A stretch of 64,000 nt of DNA from Prunella strophiata. Its lineage: Eukaryota; Chordata; Aves; Passeriformes; Prunellidae. Numbering within the stretch: the first letter of the stretch is position 1; each line of letters starts with the position of its first letter. Made by a program: the position numbers and the translations under genes. The notes below the pieces were generated by a model. The model worked only from the letters and a program-made list of their open reading frames with translations. It searched no databases and had not been told where the DNA came from. The stretch spans positions 22,783,310 to 22,847,309 of the forward strand of contig JAZBQD010000015.1 in the NCBI GenBank assembly GCA_036583965.1, read 5' to 3'. Shown piece after piece: positions 13,893 through 26,500 of the stretch.

Positions 13893-16800
13893 GCCTTATT
13901 GGCAGTTGATAATTTATAAAAACTGGCACTAATTTATTCCCCTTTCAAATTCTTATTTCCCTGCTTCTCTCTCCCTTTCTATCCAGCAAATGATGCTATC
14001 CACAAAATTTCCAGCATTATGACAGTAATTCCCACCACAGAGGTGCAGACCTCACCTTTACCAGTGGCAGTAATGAGAAATATTGATGTGCAAGAAGCCC
14101 CTATGAGAATATAGCTGTACCAGCCATTTAGGCACACCTAGGGTTAGATACCTACACTTCTGGTACCAACTAGAACAGCACTCCCTGGCTCATGGCACCT
14201 TTGTCCAGGAGCTGTCTGGCAGAATGGTCCAAGGTGTGCATGAATGCAGGTAACAGCATAGTGAGCACTCAGCACTTTTGCAGGGCAGTGCCATTTCCCT
14301 GGGTACAGGGAGCCACCAGGCACAGACAAGGCCAGTGCACACCCAAGCAAGGCATGGGACTGATGGGGGATGAAGGCAGATAAAAGATATGTCAATATTA
14401 CTTTGTCTTTGGAGACAGTAAGTGCTGTGGAATACCTATGATGAAAAGGTAAAACTAATACAATAATTAATTTATGGAAAATTAGCCTCCAATACATGGA
14501 TGAAGGTAATTAAAAGGCTTTAGCTGTCAGATGGTAGTGAGGTTGTGGCATGTACTTCTAAAGAGTGCAAATTGCTTTAAGATGGAGGTGATTCAGTTGG
14601 AGAAGGTGATTTTCTAATGTGACTGACAGCACAAGAGCTGCTGCATTACCTTGGGCTGCAGGTCCAGAAATGGCCCCATTTAAATGCAAGGATATGTGCA
14701 GTGGTGTACCTGAACAAGACCACCTGAAGCCCCTTTTCCAAAGAAGCTGACAGCCAACAGCTTTGCAGAGACATCCTTTTCTTACAGGCCAGTTTCTGCT
14801 GGCTTGGGAGATCAGCTAAGAATATCCGTACAATTCACCCTCTAATGGACTTAAACCATCAGGCTTTATTCCCTACATCTACATAAAAAAGATCAATAAA
14901 TTTGTCCTTAAGTCCAAATAAAACAATATGGTAGATTTTTTAATGCATGAAGACACTGTTTGGATTTGATTGGTTCTTAGCTAAAGACCATGGACTGCCT
15001 TGCTCTATTGGTATGCAGATGCTATTCCCATGTGTACAGCCATGACCAGCTTTGAGCCAGCCAGCTTCATTAAGCCACTCCTCAGCAACTCTAATCCTGG
15101 TGTTATATATTCCCTCTGGGAGCAGCAGGCAGAACCTGTTCTTCTCCCAGAAGACCAGTATTTTCTCTCAACTGTTTTCATTTCCATTTTTTAAAGCCCA
15201 CATGGGAAAAGGTGAGATTAATTGTGGCCTAACTCTGTGGCACTAAACCATTTAGCTTTGCTAAATCTAATGGGAATTGCTTGGGAGTGCAAATTAAGCA
15301 GTGCATGAGCAAACCTGATTGAGGGCTCACAAACAAGTATCCTGTGTCTTCTGCACTTACCTGATCACAGAAGTTCCATCTGGTCTTAAGGCCTTACCTT
15401 AAGGTCAGAATTGCACCCAACAAAATTGTATAAATGAATTTATAAAGTATCTAAAAACCTGCATTAGTATAATTCTGCCATTAATGTCACTGATACTTTT
15501 CCCACCTGTTAGGCACCTGGATTACCTCTGCTGTGCCACACTGCAAGTTTGTGTGTGCAATGCAGATACAGGACAGGGAAAAAGAATTCTAGAGCTTCTA
15601 ACAACCAAGAACAGAGGACCAAGAGACCTGTCGGTGTAACCAAAGCATGTACCAACATTTCAACTCATGTGCTCCAGGATACAGGATTCCCTTTCACAAG
15701 TTGCTGCTGGGATCACTGTCTGGATCCTCAGCAGCCCTTTGCCTTAGCAAAATATCCATTACTGCTCTGGAAATTAATCAGGTCCACATAAACAGTTATG
15801 TTTTTTAATGACTTTGAAATTCTCATGTCCTAACAAAAAGACTTGGTAAATTGGTATGACATTCTCTGGAGTGAAGGAAAGCTGTGCTTTGCAGTCTCTA
15901 ATAGACTGCAAACCAATTAAGAAAATTCAACTTCAGCAATGCATTTTGTTAATTTCTTTGCCAATGATTGTCTTGAAAACATCCAAATGAGACCTCACTT
16001 GACCTAGATTTAGGTAAACAAAGAGATAATTACTGAAAAAATACAGTGTCACTAATCCTGGGAGCATGTCAGTATTTTTGACCAAGTTGTCAACAACTGG
16101 AGAACTCTTTCCAGGAAGTCAGGCCTCAGTGTGTGCTGTGAACAGTAAAAACCTGGAGCATCCTCTTGAGGGTGTAGTGAATAGAGTAAATTCACGCTGT
16201 ATTAAAGCCCCAAATTAGACTTTGCACTGTCTATAAAAATGACTGTGAGTATAATTGTTGCAGGGGAAACCTGGAGAGGAGGAAGTGCTGCATAAACAAG
16301 CAGCAGAAGCATGGATGCCTCAGCTTTATTTTTCCAGGCTGATCCAAAACTCACCCCTTGGGTGTACTGCTGTCTTCCAACATCTCCCATCCAGCTGCAG
16401 GAAAGGATGTGAACAGGTCCCAGAAAAATACAGCACAGGGAGAAGCTCCCAGAGGACCAACAAAGTCAGAAAGGGGAGGAAGCAATTGCAGTGTCCTCAG
16501 ATTTTTCCTTCAAAACATTGTAAAATTATTATTAGTCCATATGAGATACATGTCTCGGTATGTGTTTGTTTTCTTATCATGTTCCAGATAGCTGTAGTGC
16601 TCTGTCAATATGAGGTGTATGGGTGTCGAGGCAAATGCTGGGGTTTTGGGGTTGAAAGCAAGGTAAATTAGTGCCAAATGTGCCTTTCCCTTTCTTCATG
16701 GCAATGCTACACTGTACCCCCATTTCTGAGCCACTTTCAACTGTGCACGAAGGAGCAACTGAATGTTCCTTTGGTACAACAAGCCATTACTGAGGCCAGA

Positions 16801-19800
16801 CTGAGCATATATAGCATTTCTAGTCTTTTCTGACAGGAGGTTTTGCTTTGCAGCAACAAAGTAGAGTTTATCTTTTTAAATAAATTTACCTTTCAGCAAA
16901 GATTCCTGAGAAGGAGGCTTCCTAAAGGTGCCTTACTTGTTGCAAATGCTGCACAATGTTTAATTTCCTCTAAACTTTCTGCACAGTTTTTGTCTCTGTA
17001 ATAAAATTCTCCACAGCAGGTAAATGCTTATCTTGCTGCTTTTAACCAACAATTTTATTCTGGTTGAAAAAAGTTTGAGCAGCCAGTCAGAAATCTGGAT
17101 TTCAGCAAATTGGTATTTCCATGCAAAACCTAACCTTGTTGTTTGACCTGCTCCACATCACATTCACTAACGGTCTGGCCCATTTTTTGTGCAAGAAAAG
17201 TTGAACTTGCAATAGGAGACACTAAACCATTTCCTTCAAGCACCAGGATCACATACTCCATTTTAGAGACAAGGAAATGGAGCACAAAAAAGAAAAAATT
17301 ATTTGTCCCAAGACCACAGGCTCAGAAGGAAATTTTTTAAACGTTATTTTGTTTGTTTTTCACAAGGGATTGTTTTGTCAGCTTGACACTCATACAGTAA
17401 TGATTTCTATAGCCATGATTTCAGGGAGCTGGAAGATGGAAGGATGGAAGATGCAAGTTGGAGGTGAAAGATTTGAGGACTTATTTCCTTCAAAAATACA
17501 AAGATGGACATCCCCTAACTGCTAAAGACAGGCCTGTAATTCTTTTCACTTGCATCTGACTGTGGTTCCTCATAAATCCCCTGATGATGTCTCAGAACTT
17601 TTGCAAAGATATACACAATATTTTCAAGATGTTTAAATGACCTTTCTCCTATCAAGTGTAATTAATTAAGCTATGTAATGACAGTATTTTTTTCTCAGAA
17701 AATCCCATTTGCCAGAACTAAAGCATTATACAGGAAAACATGTACTCCAAGACCTTATTTTCAAGAGCATTTTATAAAGTCTTGAAATTATCAAAATAAA
17801 ATGTCTAGGGACTTTTGATACTCAAATTTCTGTTTCTCCAGCTACTTTATTTAAAAATATAACCAAATTAAATTCAAAACCTTTACTCAGGGTGGGAAAA
17901 AAAATGCTGCCACATCTGACAACCCATTCTACATAATTTTTGTGAGCACCAACTACACTGAAGCAAAGAAAAAAACAGATCCTCTAAGCAAAATTCATCA
18001 CTTCTCTGTGTCTTGCATAGTCAGTTAAAACTGTGCAAAATGGGTCTGAGCATTATTACTTGTTTATGAGTAGCATTGTTCAGCAAAACACCATTACTTA
18101 AGTAAAAATATGTTTTAAGGAACAGCTGTAGAAAGCCGTTTTTCTGCCATCTGGAAAAAATGAAGCAGATGGATTCTAAGACATGTTTGTGACATTTGTA
18201 ATGTAGATATGATGCTGTATGCATGCAGAAAATGTGCAGGTAATGGTTTTTCCTTGTGAGCATATAAGGCATTTCTTGGTGATTTATTGAATTCCTTTTC
18301 TGCAAAGGTAAGGAAAAAAAATTATGAGGGTCTAAGTAGGGGAATAAATCTCCCAAAGGTACTCTCTGTCCCTCAGTGCAGCACAGCCTCAGTGTCCCAC
18401 CAAGGTGGCTTTTAGTGCTGGAGTGCATTCAGACACCATCAATCCCCTACCCCTGGCAGTCCCACTGAGCTGTCACCCCACTCCACACTGAGCAGGATGG
18501 GGCTCAGGCTGCAGGAAGGGAGTGCAAGGAAACCAGATCTTTGTTTTCTGGCCATGATGCTATGAGTCAGAATGGATGATGGTTAATAAAACAAAAATAA
18601 GCATACCATGGGGTAGGTAAGGTCACAGTAAGTGACAAGCTGGGTAAGTCTGGGAAACATTTTTTTCCTGAATAACCCCATAATTGTCTCATCCACCCTG
18701 CTGGTGCATTCGCCTACTTCAGTGGGCATTTGCTGTTTCTGTCCTGGAGGCTGCTGGCCAAAGTGATGGCCCTGCTCTCCCTTCCTGCCCCATCCTCATC
18801 TCACTGAGGTGTCTGCAGTGAAACACCTGGCTGCAAGAACGGCACCTGCAGTCTTGTGTGTGTGCATGAATGCACAAGTGCATGCTTTCAGAAGATGCAG
18901 CTCACCATGATGTTCTCCCAGCATCTCCACCCAGTGCAAGCAAAGCTTCAGGAACAGGCAGCAGAATGGAGGCTGTGCCCAAAACTGACCAAATCTTGCA
19001 TTTTCTCTGGCTTCACTTAGGGTAAAAAACCAAGGCAGAGGCTCTCTCTCCTTTTCCCCTCTGCAGACCAAGCCTGAACCAGACAGATGAGGGTAAATCA
19101 TGTGCTGTGCTTACCAGAGGCTGTGTGCACCCAGAGATGAGGAGGGACTGCTGGGAATGGGGCATCCTGTGACTTCTACCATTTCTTCTACCCAGCCATG
19201 TTCTCACCTGTAGCACTTGGCTGACCTCTGCCAGGCTGCAGGAGCTCACAGCATCTCTAGAGCACCAAGCTGGGCATCTTGGTGCCTGGCTGCCAGCACA
19301 GATGCCTTTGATGGTAGGTACCCCTGGCTGAATGCATTACCTGACATGTTGAGTATGTTTAGTGTAAAAATTCATTTCTGCCCCAATCAGCAATAAATTT
19401 TGCCAGGAATATGTTCAGGTCAAGGGTCTGTCACCCACTCTAAGGGCTGAACATGGGCTCCATCATCCCTATCCATCTGTGAGAATATTTTCAAGTGCTT
19501 ACACACACACATGCAATATAGCATCGTAAAATGAAATGTAAACATTCACACATTCTGTGAGAGTAGGCAGACATGGGCATTATCAAATAAACTGGCTGCA
19601 GTTATAAATATATCATAATATTTAAATTTACAAATCTGTCTACTTATATCTAAAAGCCATTATTTACTTTGTACATAAAAGCACTTTACATCATACACAC
19701 ATAATAAAGAAATGGAAAATCTGAAATACTCTACAAGCATGGGACCACATCACCTTCTAAGATTTAAGAAAGAAAAAGTTCACAGGGAAAATTTAAACTT

Positions 19801-19855
19801 GGGCTACCAGGATGGATTAGAAGATCTAAAACATATCAGAAAACTGAACTCTTTT

Positions 19856-19884
19856 TTTAAACAGTACTCTTTGTACTGTTTAAA
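19856..19884. repeat. Perfect inverted repeat (12-bp arms, 5-nt loop)
   Basis: TTTAAACAGTAC at 19856-19867 and its exact reverse complement GTACTGTTTAAA at 19873-19884, with TCTTT between. Confidence 0.95.
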
Positions 19885-20680
19885 TATGCTGTAATTCAAC
19901 AGAGTTATACTTATCAGAGTACTTTTTCTAGTGTAATTCAGAAGCATTTTGCAATTGCTAATTTCAGTGTGAACAGATTTCATCTGGTTTACTGTAGGAT
20001 TTATGGTTTAGGGATACAACATAGAAATTATAAAATTCAAAAAGTGATGCACAATCCACTTCTACACATCCTGATAAGTACTTTTGAACTTCAAGCATCA
20101 TTAGTTATTTTTGAAGTTAATTATTTAGAATTTTTTAGTATTTGCTGTAATGGTCATCTCATCTTCAAGTTAAATTTGTCAAATGAGCAGCTATTGAGAG
20201 TACACCCTCATGTAACAGTAATCAGTTTAGTGACACAGTGAGCAAAAGAAAGGTCAGAGAAAAAAATATTTCTGTACCCACTGACAATTTGGCCTCATGT
20301 GGATTTCTTCCTTATGGTCCCCTGAGCTTGTGAAATATACATGGACATTTCCTGCTGGAAGATTTCACTTCTGTCCTATTTGGTTGCTCTACATTCCTGA
20401 GGGTTCACAGATAAAGGACTGTATTCCACTCAGTGCTTAAAGAAACTAGATTAAAACTGAGATGAATGGGAGAGGCTGGAAAAACTAAACAAGCAAATCC
20501 AGTTTTACAGCTCTAGTTCATCACTATTTCTGCACATTTTGTCTCTTGTGTTTAATAATGACTTCTTCTCTGCAAGAAAAGGCAGTCTTTTAGTTAAAAT
20601 ACATGACCAGCAAATCAGGACACTTAGCTTCTGGTTTCAGCTTTGGCAAACTGGTTTTTTTGCTTTGGGGAAATCACTTC

Positions 20681-21277
20681 TGTGCTCGTTTTGGCTGGGG
20701 TAGAGTTAATTTTCTTCATAGTAGCTAGCATGGGGCTATGTTTTGGATTTGTGCTGAGAACAGTGGTGATAATTCTGGGATGTTTTTGTTATTGCTGAGC
20801 AGGGCTTGCACAGCATCAAGGCCTTTTCTGCTTCTCATACTGCCATGCTGCTGAGACTGAGAGTGCATGGGAGGCTGAGAGGAGACACAGCTGGGACAGG
20901 GGACCCCAAATGACCAAAGGGACATTCCAGACCATGTGGCATCATGCTCAGTGTATAAAGTGGTGGGAAGAAGCAGGAAGGGGGGACATTCAGAATGATG
21001 GCATTTGTCTTCCCAAGTAGTCATTACAGGTGATGGGACCCTGCTCTCCTGGGAATGGATGAACACCATTGCCTACCCATGGGAAGTAATTAAATAATTC
21101 CTTGCTGTGTTTTGATTTGCTTGCATGTGTGGCTTTTGCTTGCCCTATTAAACTGTCCTTATGTCAGCCTAGGAGTTTTCTACCTTTTGCCCTTCTGACT
21201 CCCTCCCCCATCCCACTGGTGGGGGAGTGACTGAGTGATTGTGGGGTTTGGTTGCTGGCTGGAATTAAACCATTACA
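20681..21277 (+). mobile_element. Endogenous retrovirus solo LTR (ERVL-like, avian)
   Basis: About 597 bp starting TGTGCTCGTTTTGGCTGGGG and ending TTAAACCATTACA, with TG and CA ends. It resembles a widespread avian LTR family as I remember it, including TAGAGTTAATTTTCTTC, a TATA box at 20954-20959 and the poly(A) signal ATTAAA at 21147-21152 in CCTATTAAACTGTCC. No second LTR or internal region lies nearby, so it is a solo LTR. I see no clear target duplication. The family name is from memory and less sure than the LTR call. Confidence 0.85.
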
Positions 21278-21305
21278 TGGTAGGTAGTCCTTCCTACCTA
21301 CCATG
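21276..21305. repeat. Perfect inverted repeat at LTR 3' edge
   Basis: CATGGTAGGTAG at 21276-21287 and CTACCTACCATG at 21294-21305 with a six-base loop, starting on the last two bases of the solo LTR. Confidence 0.95.
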
Positions 21306-23426
21306 ATTTTCACAAATGCCAGGAAAGTTAATAACTTTGGCAGGGAGCATGAGTATTCATCTCCCCACTCCAGGTGAGCAGCCCAGGTCCCCTGCAGCTA
21401 GTCAACCAGAGGGATGCTCTATCCTCCTTACAAGCAAACTGGGAGCAGAAGCCCATTTTCAGAGCCACTTATTACCCTCACCTCTCTCTCACCCCAGAGA
21501 AACAGCAGACCCTCACATAGGCACCCTGCTTTAGATGTCCAAAGTGGACAGTGTGCCCATCCTCCTATGTCCACAGGTAGAACAACATGTTTTTATATGT
21601 AATTGGGAAGAGGTTTTTACCTTGAGATTAATCACAACTTATTTTGACATTTTTCATCTAAATAAGCTAATATTCTAGCAATCAATTGCAATCACGCCAA
21701 TAATAACCACTTTTTCCTCATCAATAAATCAGTTTTACGTTCTTATTGGACTTAGTGCAAAGGTGTGAATAATTGAAGTGCATATTGGAAGCATTATGTA
21801 AGAATAGGGTTTGATTTCTGTAGTTCACTTTTGTTGTAATTTTGTACTCGGATGTATACAGTGACCAGTCCCTTTACAGAACTTTCACTCAGCACTGAAA
21901 ATCAGTGCCTAGAAAATCCACTGAAGCTTTGGGCTTTTACCTCTAAAAATTGACCTTAAGCTTACCACTTGCTTATAAAGTCCTGTATGTCTCAACAGCA
22001 GTCTTTTGGTGTCTCAAATGTTATGTTAAAGATCCATTGTGTGACACACTGTTAACCAAGGGAAAAGGAATGAGATGTCACTTCTTTGGAGGCAAGGAGG
22101 AATGTCAATCTCATTATTTCCCTTTTGCAAGCTTGCATGCTCTGTAGTTGCTGGTGGATTGACCTGGTCTTCAACAAATCATATGTACAGTTTTGAAATA
22201 GATGAGAAGAGTAAGACAGGAAAAATTGTGGGGAAAAGTGCAATAAGTTGGATTTCAACTTGTAATTGTGTTGTTTAACCTTTCACAGTCCTGCACCTTG
22301 TCTCTGATACTCAAAAACATTATGTATTTTCTCCTATCTCTTATTTGCAGTAGGCTACAGAAGAAAAAAAACCCAGTGAGGTATGCCTCTGAGTCAAAAT
22401 GGTCTTTGCCAGGAATAACAGCAGAGTTTTTGCACCAGTGCCTCATTAGTTTATGGAAAACAGGTCCCTAAGGAAATGATGGGCTGTAAATAAATTTAAA
22501 ACAGTTTAGTCTTACAAGTAAAGGGGATGCCAGATTTTTAAAACAGTGGTGGCTCAATGATGCCTTAACACTGTGTTTCACGTGTCATAAATTTTAGCTA
22601 GGTTCTCCAAAATGTTTATAAGTACCACAGAATGACACAATTACAGACACATGCAGGTTAAAACCTGCAAAGTGCACATGTGCTCTTTGTCATCTCTAAG
22701 GGGTATTTTTGTTAGAGAGAGAAATTCCTGATAGATATATTTGACAGAGGCACAGAAGGACTGCTCTGCCCCTTGGCACGCCAACCCCACTCTGTTCTTC
22801 CCAACAAACTGATTAGCTTTATGTTCATGGGACATACACAGACATCACAGGGCCAGTGCAGAGCATGCTGAATAAAATCTTCTCTGGATGACCAGGGAAT
22901 TCAAACTTCTGGAGAAAATCCTACTGCCACCAGAGACTCACATGTAGATAGCTCACACAGGGTTCTGAAGATCCCATACCTGGAATCAGCCTAGTAACCA
23001 CATCCAGTTCCTCCATGCCAGCTCCATGGATCTCAACTGCTGATCTAGCTTGTGATGAGTCTTCCCACTTGGAAAGATCCCAGACTTGGACGTCCCCCCA
23101 TGGAAAGGGCACCAAGATGTCCAAAAAACAGGTGCTGACTCCAACCTTGGAAGTGAGACTTAGACACATATATCCTTATACAACTTGAGAAAATTTCAGA
23201 CAACAGATGTCTGAAGACAGATACAAAGGACTCATGAGTCAGACTTTAAGATGAAGCTATATAAATATAAAATATTGTGTAAAGTCACGTCGAGGTCATG
23301 TGAAATATTTGTTTAGGAAAGCAATTAAACAAAAGACAAGCAAAACCAGTGCCCAGAGATTTTATATGAGAAAATTTCCAACAGCACAAAAAGGCTCTAC
23401 ATATCACCAACACAAAATCCTTCAAA
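21306..23426. other. Intergenic DNA, nothing recognised
   Basis: AT-rich DNA between the solo LTR and repeat copy 2. No gene or repeat seen. Confidence 0.55.
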
Positions 23427-23546
23427 GCTTTTATGTGCAGTGGCAAATAAGTGTCCTCTGTGGCAAACCCCAGCCTGGTTAGAGACAAGTAAGAGAGAAT
23501 ACACCATTGTTATGTTTCAGATCACTTAAATGAGCTACCTAAGCCA
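23427..23546. repeat. Unclassified interspersed repeat, copy 2
   Basis: Contains CAGTGGCAAATAA and TCCTCTGTGGCAAACCCCAG in the same orientation as copy 1, followed by AGAGAGAATACACC and GATCACTTAAATGAGCTACC, which in copy 1 lie on the other side and inverted. Confidence 0.75.
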
Positions 23547-26500
23547 AAACAATTCTGTGCTATCCAAATCTCACATGCCACCACTGCAGCAACTTCTCTC
23601 ATGTATTCTGGTGAAACAATAATCCTGCCTAGTATTATAAAATGCAGGCAGGAGGCAGTACCTTATTCAAAGGTGATATTCATGCACATTTTAAATTCTA
23701 AGTCTCAAAATTCATGGCAAGTGTATTTCTGTGTCCATTAATAAGATATCCCTTATTCCTGAAGGCTTCAGTGTAGCAATCTGACAGCAATAGTCCCTGT
23801 TTCCACTTAACACATAGGAGCAGGATTACATCCATCCTGAGCTGCCAAAAATTTATGAAGCAAAAATTCTCTAGAGAAAGCCATAACTTTATATAACATT
23901 ACTGGGTATTTACATTTACAGTGGGACATGGGACTTCTCCATTAGCAGATATGTGTGAGAAAATATGTGAACCCAGCCATCCTCCTTGTGCCTGTACATC
24001 TGGGAAAGCTACTGCATATCAGAAATCTCATCTGAAGGCTGCAATAACTGTTTTTACTGGCTCTGGTCTTCCTCTAAGCCAGTACCACCACTGAAAATTT
24101 GTTTTTACAATGTATTTCCCTGTTTTGGAGATGGGGATGGGGTTTATCCCCATCACTACCACCAGGAATAAACTCAGTTAACAGGCATGTGACTATCAGG
24201 AGTAAGCAGCCATTCAGAGACTCACTCAGATCACTCATGCTTCATTTTTGACACCCAAAGATGTTCAGCACAAAGAATTCCCCAAGAGAGTATGTGGAGC
24301 TGCAAAAATTAGGTACCTTTGGAAAAGCCACGTATTTTTATGTGCCAGTTTGAGCAGGACAGCTTCATTCTGAATTTTTTGACCGTGGATAAGTCTCCCC
24401 CTGCCTTTGCTTCACAGGATGCAGAGCAGAGAGACAGCATGCCCCCCCCATCCCCCAGGATGAACAATGCAGCTGGTCCAACACCACCTTCAGCCCAGGC
24501 AGGACAAGGAAAAGGGCTGGAAAAGCTCTGCCAGAACTGACAAGGTGGGACTTCTTACAAGTGAGTTTTTGAGATATTGCAGGAAAGATTTTTTCAGCAG
24601 GAATAGACACTGGTGTCTTGAGTGTTGCTGAATAAAAATAAAAAATAAAGGCATTTGGGAATCCTGTAATTTGTCCATAGACAAGCATTTTTCTTTTCTC
24701 ATTAGGATACTTTAGTTCAGACAGACTGTATTAGTGAACATGCCTAGAAACTTCTGTGGAGGACTGCAGAGATGGGTAGAGGAGCCCCACTGTGTCAGTG
24801 CTGCTCTCCAGACCAGCACTCCAGGCCTGGGCATTGCAACAAAATTATATCTGCTCAACTAAACCAGCCAAGGTGAAAGGAGAATCCTCCCAGATCTGTG
24901 AGTGTCCTTGAAATCCAGTTGTATCTTCTCTGTCCAGCCTTATATTCAAGACAGAGAAGCACCATCACATTCTGGCCTAAATATTTCACTAGCACAAATG
25001 CAGTTCACCAGAGAGTAAATGTTGTGCCCATTCTTATTTACTGGTCCAGGTGAAGAACTGGTTGCCACTGGCATAAGCATAAGCCCAGAGCCCAGGCAGA
25101 ACTTCACTGCAGAGCCAGCCCAAAGCCCAAATACCTTTCCCACACAGTGCTTTTAGGCAGGCTGGCTGCTACAGCCACATCTGCAGCACACCAGCTAACA
25201 TTTCTGAGGTTTTCACTGCTCCTTGTGCACCCTCCTGCTTCATCCAGGCACTAACTGATCCCACAAAAGGTGCCAGGGGTCTCCTGTTAGCTGAATAGGT
25301 GGCACACAACAGCAAGCCATCCATCCTTTCCAGTGTTCTCAGGTCTTCAAACAGACTTGAGCTGGATTCAAGTTTGAAGGTAAGAAGACTTTGAGTCAAC
25401 TGAAGCAGCTATAGGCCAAGCACAGTAACTGGTGCAGCATTATCCAGACATTACAACCAGAAAACATGTCTGATTCCAAACTCCAGATCCAGGAGCCTGA
25501 GATAGCAGGTGATCCTTAAAATTGTAAAGGACACTTAATTCAGCACCACTATAGTTACTATACCTAAACTATAGTTTGAAACTTCATTTAACATTTAACT
25601 AATCCTCAGTGGGTTTCCAGTGACTAAACTGTACAATAAAATGAAATGAAAAGTCTTAAAGAGGTAGTACTCAAGGCATTGTTTGCTCCTCCTCATTTGC
25701 TTTTGTGTGTTACTTGGATTTAGCTGTAACAACATTAAACAAAACACTGGTGCATGTTCACTAATGCCTCTGGAACAAAAAAAAGATGATGATAGGAGAT
25801 CTCACTACAGCTCCTGCTATTAAGTCTTTGGGAGAGGTGAGAAGAGATTGCTCATTAAATGAGTGTTATAAAGCATTCAGCACTGACAGACTAGTTCAGA
25901 AGTAGAAAGTCAAAGGTCAACTGTTCCCACTAGAAAAGTATCCAAAGCAGGCAGGCAGTTATTATTGCCTACTGTCACAGCACCCTTCTCAGAAACCAGG
26001 GAGAAGTCTTGGAGAAGCTACAGAAACAAAAACAACAGTGATTAATCAGTACAGCAGTACATCAGGGAATCAAGATGACAAGGCAATCCAGACAGCAGTC
26101 CTGGGCACAAAGAGGAAAGTATCTGGAAGCTGCTTTTACTGTAACCTTGTGCCATTCACTAATGAGCATACATATGTAGATTGACATAAAAACAGGCTTT
26201 GGGTCTGTGTCAGCTGATGAAACAGTCCATAGAAAAATTAGAGTAATTTTAATTGCTTATTCAAGGTAACAAAAAAAAAATCACTTTTCCTACATTTTTA
26301 TCTGTACTTAGAGTATCTAATGTGGTCTACAACAGAGTACACTGTAAATATTACTGAAAAGCAGAATCTGACTCATAAATTATTGGCATTTTGTGCCAGA
26401 CAAGCTTGTACTAATGTTTAAACAAGCAGATCACCTGGGAGAAATGTGTTCTACAAGTTGCAGGAGAAACTAAAGAGACAATTAATGGGCATTGGCTGTG

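Larger units (their letters stand above)
12571..20680. other. Intergenic DNA
   Basis: About 8 kb between the CR1 and the solo LTR with only the T17 run and the inverted repeat at 19856. Open frames such as 16255-16671 (138 codons) and 18021-18428 (135 codons, minus) show no recognisable domain. Confidence 0.55.

Noticed and set aside
16255..16671. 138-codon open frame on the plus strand
   Set aside because: No recognisable domain, no CpG promoter, no repeat-derived protein similarity; length is within what chance gives in 64 kb of six-frame sequence.
18021..18428. 135-codon open frame on the minus strand
   Set aside because: No family similarity that I recognise and no supporting promoter or splice signals.
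24410..24540. Possible coding exon (proline-rich frame near the C8 run)
   Set aside because: No acceptor/donor pair in frame and no protein family recognised; low-complexity composition.
25550..25582. Small palindromic ACTATAGT-type sequences
   Set aside because: Stems are short and AT-rich, as expected by chance.
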